64,000 nucleotides of DNA from Myxocyprinus asiaticus (lineage: Eukaryota; Chordata; Actinopteri; Cypriniformes; Catostomidae). A program made the translations under genes and the position numbers. Positions 59,603 through 64,000 of the stretch are shown here, piece by piece; position 1 is the stretch's first letter, and every line of letters starts with the position of its first letter. The notes below the pieces were generated by a model. It was given only the letters and a program-made list of their open reading frames with translations. It was not told where the DNA came from and made no database searches. The stretch spans positions 19,431,501 to 19,495,500 of the forward strand of contig NC_059351.1 in assembly GCF_019703515.2 (NCBI RefSeq), given 5' to 3'.

Positions 59603-60172
59603 CGATCAGCCACAACATTAAACCACCTGCCTAATATTGCTTAGGTCCTCCTCGTGCTGCCAAAACAGCGCCAACCCATATCTCAGAATGCTATTCTTCT
59701 TACCACAATTGTACAGAGTGGTTATATGAGTTAACGTAGACTTTTTCAGTTTGAACCAGTGTGGCCATTCTCTGTTGACCTCTCTCATCAACAAGGCATT
59801 TTCATCCACGGAACTGCCCCTCACTGGATGTTTTTGTTTTTGGCACCATTCTGAGTAAATTCTAGAGACTGTTGTGCATACAAATCCCAGGAGATCAGCA
59901 GTTACAGAAATACTCAAACCAGCCCATCTGGCATCAACTATCATCCATGCGATTGTCTAATCAGCCAATCGTGTGGCAGCAGTGCAGTACATAAAATCAT
60001 GATTGTTGGTGCCAGACGGGCTGGTTTGAGTATTTCTGTAACTGCTGATCTCCTGTGATTTTCATGCGCAACAGTCTCTAGAATTTACTTAGAATGGTGC
60101 CATAAACCAAAAAACATCCAGTGAGCGGCAGTTCTGTAGACGGAAATGCCTTGTTGATGAGAGAGATCAACA
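59603..60172. mobile_element. Head-to-head fold-back of a Tc1-like element
   Basis: The left end, cgatcagccacaacattaaa, is a typical fish Tc1-like terminus. The N-terminal transposase region lies on the minus strand (59944 downward; WAGLSISVTADLLGF...TTVSRIYSEW, a helix-turn-helix). The same region then appears again on the plus strand at 59998-60172 (mirrored arm 59773-59948). So two 5' halves are joined head to head around a ~50-bp spacer. The right copy stops at 60172. Confidence 0.75.
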
Positions 60173-60328
60173 GTTTTTCAGTATGCAATAGACAGGCATG
60201 TCTTAAGGTCAATATTAGGTCAAAAATGGCAAAAAAGAAACAGCTTTCTCTAGGAACTCATCAGTCAAACATTGTTTTGAGGAATGAAGGCTATACAATG
60301 CTTGAAATTGCCAAAAATTGAAGATTTC

Positions 60329-60762
60329 GGGGCCTGGGTAGCTCAGTGGTAAAAGACGCTGGCTACCACCCCTGGAGTTCGCTAGTTTGAATCCCAGGGT
60401 GTGCTGAGGGACTCCAGCTAGGTTTCCTAAGCAACCAAATTGGCTCGGTTGCTAGGGAGGGTAGAGTCACATGGGGTAACCTCCTTGTGGTCACTATAAT
60501 GTGGTTCGTTCTTGGTGGGGCGCTTGGTGAGTTGAGCGTGGATGCCACGGTGGATGGCGTGAAGCCTCCATACACGCTATGTCTCCGTGGCAATGCGCTC
60601 AACAAGCCACATGATAAGATGCGTGGGTTGATGGTCTCAGACGCGGAGGCAACTGGGATTCATCCTCCGCCACCCGGATTGAGGTGAATCACTACACGAC
60701 CACGAGGACTTAAAAAGTGCACTGGGAATTGGGCATTCCAAATTGGGTGAAAAAAACCAAAC
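60329..60762 (+). mobile_element. tRNA-derived SINE with 10-bp target duplication
   Basis: The head GGGGCCTGGGTAGCTCAGTGG has a canonical A box (TAGCTCAGTGG) and GTTTGAATCCC as B box (60386-60396). The body contains gtctccgtggcaatgcgctc and cctccgccacccggattgag. It ends ccaaattgggtgaaaaaaacc. Tgaagatttc flanks it exactly (60319-60328 and 60763-60772). About 430 bp. A HAmo-like cyprinid SINE is possible but not confirmed. It is not a functional tRNA gene. Confidence 0.88.
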
Positions 60763-61025
60763 TGAAGATTTCATACAAAGGTGTACACTACAGTCTTCTA
60801 ACAAGGACAGAAAGAGATGTGGAAGGCCAGATGTACAACTAAACAAGAGGATAAGTACATCAGAGTCTCTAGTTTGAGAAATAGACGCCTCACATGTCCT
60901 CAGCTGACAGCTTTATTGAATTCTACCTGCTCAACAGCAGTTTCATGTACAACAGTACATAAGACCTTTTTCAGAACTACTACCTGCCAACCTCAAATTT
61001 TTCAATTCCCCACGAGCTGCTAGAC

Positions 61026-62498
61026 GTGCTTGCCTCTATTTTCAGAGACAATTTCTCATGTCGGCTTTTAACGACGGATGCATATAACAGTTCTGAATTA
61101 CAACTCCTGGTTCTGGGCTCTGTCAATCCCTTGGTGATTGCGCTGGTATATCGACCCCCGAAACCTCACAAATACTTTCTCACTGAATTCTCTAACTTTT
61201 TAAGTGGCATTTTGCCTAAGTTTGATAGGTTTTTAATTCTTGGGGATTTTAATATGCGTGTATGTTGCCCATCCAACTCTCTGGCGAAAGATTTCATTAG
61301 GCTTATTGACTCTTTTGATTTAGTCCAACTGGTGAAAGACCCTACTCATACACAGGGTCATACAATTGATCTCGGGTTGCTCATTTTCTGTGCTGGACAC
61401 TGAGTTGGGTGATTATAGCTTCTCAGATCATAAACCTATATTATTTACTGCTCCTATGTCATCTCCTGATGTCAAATCCTACACACCCACCTGTTTGACT
61501 CAGAGATTGTCCTCTTCCACCAATGCTACTTTCTCTTCAATGTTCAAGGAGTCTTCTCAATCCTTGCTCTCCTTTCCAGCTGATCAAAGTGCGGAAGAGC
61601 TCCTTGGTTGTATTAATGATGTCTGCACTAACATCTTGGTCTCGGTAGCTACTCTAAAGCCTAAACTCCATAAACCTAAGTCAATGCCTTGGTTAAATGA
61701 TACCACTTGAGCTCTTAGACAGGCTTTCAGAAGGGCTGAAAGAAGATGGAAGAAAGACAAGCTCCAAATCTCATATGTTAAAGGACTCCCTATCTCAGTA
61801 TCAGAAAGCAGTCAGATCGGCTAAGTCTGTGTACTTATCTGATCTTATTGATAAAAATTGTCACAGACCTAGAACTCTTTTCAATACTATAAATGCTGCT
61901 GTGAATCCGCCTATTTGTAATTATCCCTCTGAGTCAACAGATATGTGCGAAAGCTTCTGTCAGTTCTTTGTTCAAACTGTATTGGTATTTTTAGCCATTT
62001 CAGTTCAGTTTCCTTTCCATTTTTACAGGAAATTGTTTACCAACTTAAGCCTATGGGGACTCCATGCGATGTCATCCCCCCACGTTTTCTTATTTTGATG
62101 TGGTTGGGCCCACTCTTCTAGTTTTTATCAATAGGTGCCTGGAATCAGGAATTGTACCTGACTGTTTGAAATATTCTACTGTTAAACCCCTTTTAAAAAA
62201 TCAGAATCTGGATCCTACAATATTATCTAATTTTAGGCCCATCTCTAATATTTCATTTTTATCCAAAGTTATGGAGAAAATGGTTCTTCACCAATCGCAA
62301 AGCTTTTTGGTTGATAACAAGATCTTTTATATATATCAATTAGGTTTTAGAAAACTTCATTCGACAGAGACGGCACTTGTAAAAGTTTTAAATGATGTCT
62401 TAATAGCCACTGATTCTGGTGACTCAGCTGTCCAGGTTCTTTTAGATTTATGTGCTGCATTCAATACAGTTGACCTCTCTCGTTGCCTGTCTTTCTGA
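61026..62498 (+). pseudogene. LINE endonuclease and N-terminal reverse transcriptase
   Basis: Endonuclease: ALVYRPPKPHKYFLTEFS, FLILGDFNMRV (catalytic GDFN) and, after a frameshift near 61380, YSFSDHKPILF (SDH). Polymerase: [67 protein letters not shown] (motif A with LDLCAAF). It stops at about 62490. The segment with the GxPQG and FADD/YADD boxes is deleted. Confidence 0.82.
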
Positions 62499-63248
62499 TG
62501 TTAAGGCCTGGATGTCTCTAAGTTTCTTAAATTTAAATTAGAGTAAAACTGAGATCATCGTGTTTGGCTCTTCAGAAGCCCCTAAAACTTCTCATTTAAA
62601 TTTTGGTGTTTTATCCTCTTCGGTTAAAATTTGTGTGAAAAATCTGGGGGTCTTTTTTGATAGTGCCCTTAAATTTGACAAGCAAATTAACTCAGTAAAA
62701 TCCAGTTTTTATCAATTAAGAGTTCTGGCTAAAGTGAAGACCTTTCTGTCCATCAAGCACTTCAAAACAGCGATACATGCTTTTATCACCTCTTGACTGG
62801 ACTATTGTAATTCCTTATATTTGGGAATAAACAATTCTTCCATATCTAGATTACAGATGGTTCAAAATGCAGCTGCGAGACTTTTAACGGGTGTCCGTAA
62901 ACGTGAGCATATTACATATTACTGTTTTAGTGCCTTTACATTGGCTTCCTTTCCGTTCTAGAATTTATTGTGCTCTTGCTTCTATTTAAATCCTTAAATG
63001 GCCAAGCCCCTGCCTACCTCTCCCACCTTTTGTGTGAACACCGACCAGGAAGAGCTCTTAGGTCCGCCAACCAGAGTTTATTAACTGTTCCTAAGTCGAA
63101 GCTAAAATCTAGGGGTGATCGAGCGTTCGCCATAGCCGCACCTAAACTTTGGAACAACTTACCGACTTCTATCAGAACTGCTCCAACGCTACATATTTTT
63201 AAATCTAAGTTAAAAATGCATCTTTTCTCTCTAGCCTACAACTTGTGA
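62499..63248 (+). pseudogene. C-terminal part of the L2-like LINE protein
   Basis: It resumes with SLSFLNLN, a TAG, then SKTEIIVFGS. Motifs follow: VKNLGVFFDSALKFDKQI, SLDYCNS-type sequence, LQMVQNAAARLLTG, a frameshift, SLNGQAPAYLSHLL and AFAIAAPKLWNNLP, ending LFSLAYNL at 63245. This order matches the L2 fragment at 11808-12120, though the sequences differ. Confidence 0.82.
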
Positions 63249-63881
63249 TGTTCTCTGTTGTTTGTTGTCTATAGTATTATGTTTTATTGTGGGTTTTATT
63301 GTATTTAAAAAGTTCTTGCAAACACATTGTACAGCACATTGGTCAACTGTTGTTGTTTTTAAATTGTGCTTTATAAATAAAATTGATGATGATGATGATG
63401 AACAGTAAAGAGAAGACTCAAGGGTGCAGGCTTTATGGGAAGAATTGCAAAGAAAAAGCCACTTTTGAAACAGAAAAACAAAAAGAAAAGGTCAGAGTGG
63501 GAAAAGAAACACAGACATTGGATTTTGTGGGATCAGCTAGACTGTAAGGTGCGTGAGAAGAGCCGACAAGACAGCCACATCTATGGCAAGTGTTACAGGA
63601 AGAATGGGGGGAAATGTCACCTGAGTATCTGGACAAACTGACAGCTAGAATGCCAAGGATCTGCAAAGCTGTCATTGCTGCACATGGAGGATTTTTTGAA
63701 GAGAAATCTTTGAAGTAGTTTAAGAAGTTCTGAAGATTTTTTTTTCAAATTGTAATAGTAATTTTTCACATTATTAATGTCCTGACTATACATTGTGATC
63801 AGTTGAATGTGACTTTGGTGAATAAAAGTACCAATTTCTTTCCACAAGAGCAAAATCTGTACATTATTCCAAACTTTTGGC

Positions 63882-63885
<4 letters not shown>

Positions 63886-63960
<75 letters not shown>
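63886..63960. repeat. (GT)n(TA)n microsatellite
   Basis: About 18 GT units then about 19 TA units, starting right at the Tc1-like terminus. Confidence 0.95.
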
Positions 63961-63965
<5 letters not shown>

Positions 63966-64000
63966 CAGCAAAAAAGAAACTTCCCTTTTTTTTTTTAAAG
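63961..64000 (+). mobile_element. Start of another Tc1-like element, cut by the window edge
   Basis: Aactcagcaaaaaagaaact opens like a common fish Tc1-like terminus (ctcagcaaaaaaagaaacg). Only 40 bp are visible. Confidence 0.45.

Larger units (their letters stand above)
60958..63400 (+). mobile_element. L2-like LINE with target duplication, internally deleted
   Basis: Aacagta flanks it on both sides (60951-60957 and 63401-63407), and the Tc1 sequence is continuous across. It begins within the endonuclease region and ends with aaataaaattgatgatgatg, a (GAT)n tail. It is on the plus strand, 2.4 kb. Confidence 0.88.
60226..63718 (+). pseudogene. Tc1-like transposase, split by two insertions
   Basis: ATG at 60226 gives MAKKKQLSLGTHQSNIVLRN. 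The second part is 60773-60957 and the third 63408-63718, ending at the TAG at 63716-63718 after the LTARMPRICKAVIAAHGGFF region. As in copy A, the catalytic core is missing; here the jump goes from HRHW straight to ILWDQLD, near 63520. Confidence 0.78.
60179..63885 (+). mobile_element. Tc1-like transposon (copy B), interrupted by a SINE and a LINE
   Basis: Same family as 20910-22121 on the other strand. It starts inside the element (cagtatgcaatagacagg), so the left terminal repeat is lost. It ends with the right terminal repeat ccaaacttttggctgctagtg (about 63885). Removing the inserts at 60329-60762 and 60958-63400 restores collinearity with copy A. Confidence 0.82.

Noticed and set aside
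60329..60400. Possible tRNA gene
   Set aside because: A and B boxes are good, but the sequence continues into a SINE body, has target duplications, and does not close a tRNA acceptor stem.

Overview
The window reads as intergenic DNA from a teleost fish, most likely a cyprinid. It is AT-rich. It carries fish-type repeats: V-SINE-like and tRNA-derived SINEs, L2/CR1-group LINEs, Tc1-like and hAT transposons, TTAA-flanked fold-back elements opening with AAGGGATAGTTC-type ends, a DIRS1-like element and Gmr1-like gypsy elements. I found no intact host gene, no rRNA or functional tRNA gene, and nothing bacterial. Every recognisable coding sequence is a decayed transposon gene. Family names rest on remembered hallmarks, not on a search.

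Layout. 0-5 kb: a LINE tail, an AAG microsatellite, then a hAT-like element (218-4631) hosting a Tc1-like element (1572-4144), itself interrupted by a third insertion. 5-10 kb: repeat fragments, a short array of hairpin-forming repeats near 5.9 kb and a TTAA-type element. 10.6-14.5 kb: the 3' part of an L2-like LINE (minus) abutting the 3' part of a Gmr1-like LTR retrotransposon with its 3' LTR. 17.1-20.4 kb: a nearly full-length LINE on the minus strand. 20.9-22.1 kb: a deleted Tc1-like element. 22.4-24.6 kb: tandem and duplicated sequences, including a 138-bp array. 24.65-26.53 kb: a hAT-like element with a perfect 8-bp target duplication, splitting a 56-bp array. 26.7-30.2 kb: a second Gmr1-like copy with gag, protease, integrase and reverse transcriptase. 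31.6-33.8 kb: an LTR with primer-binding site, and another LINE, both minus. 36.1-36.9 kb: a complete TTAA fold-back element. 38.0-40.5 kb: a deleted DIRS1-like element between 389-bp inverted repeats. 41.3 kb: a V-SINE-like copy. 44.7-46.7 kb: a 2-kb palindrome. 49.3-50.8 kb: another hAT-like element. 50.9-52.6 kb: local duplications. 54.1-56.3 kb: a second LINE copy, plus strand. 56.7-57.3 kb: another TTAA fold-back. 59.1-63.9 kb: a Tc1-like pile-up into which a SINE and an L2-like LINE inserted, each with its own target-site duplication. The window ends at the start of a further Tc1-like terminus.

The most noteworthy items are the two Gmr1-like elements with integrase upstream of reverse transcriptase (one with a SCAN-like gag segment), the DIRS1-like element whose circle-junction sequence lies in both inverted flanks, the 2-kb palindrome, and nested insertions that give a relative chronology. 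Stretches free of recognisable repeats (near 42.6-43.0, 47.3-48.2, 52.8-53.3, 56.4-56.65 and 58.0-58.2 kb) are complex enough to be candidate conserved non-coding DNA, but that is only a guess from composition.
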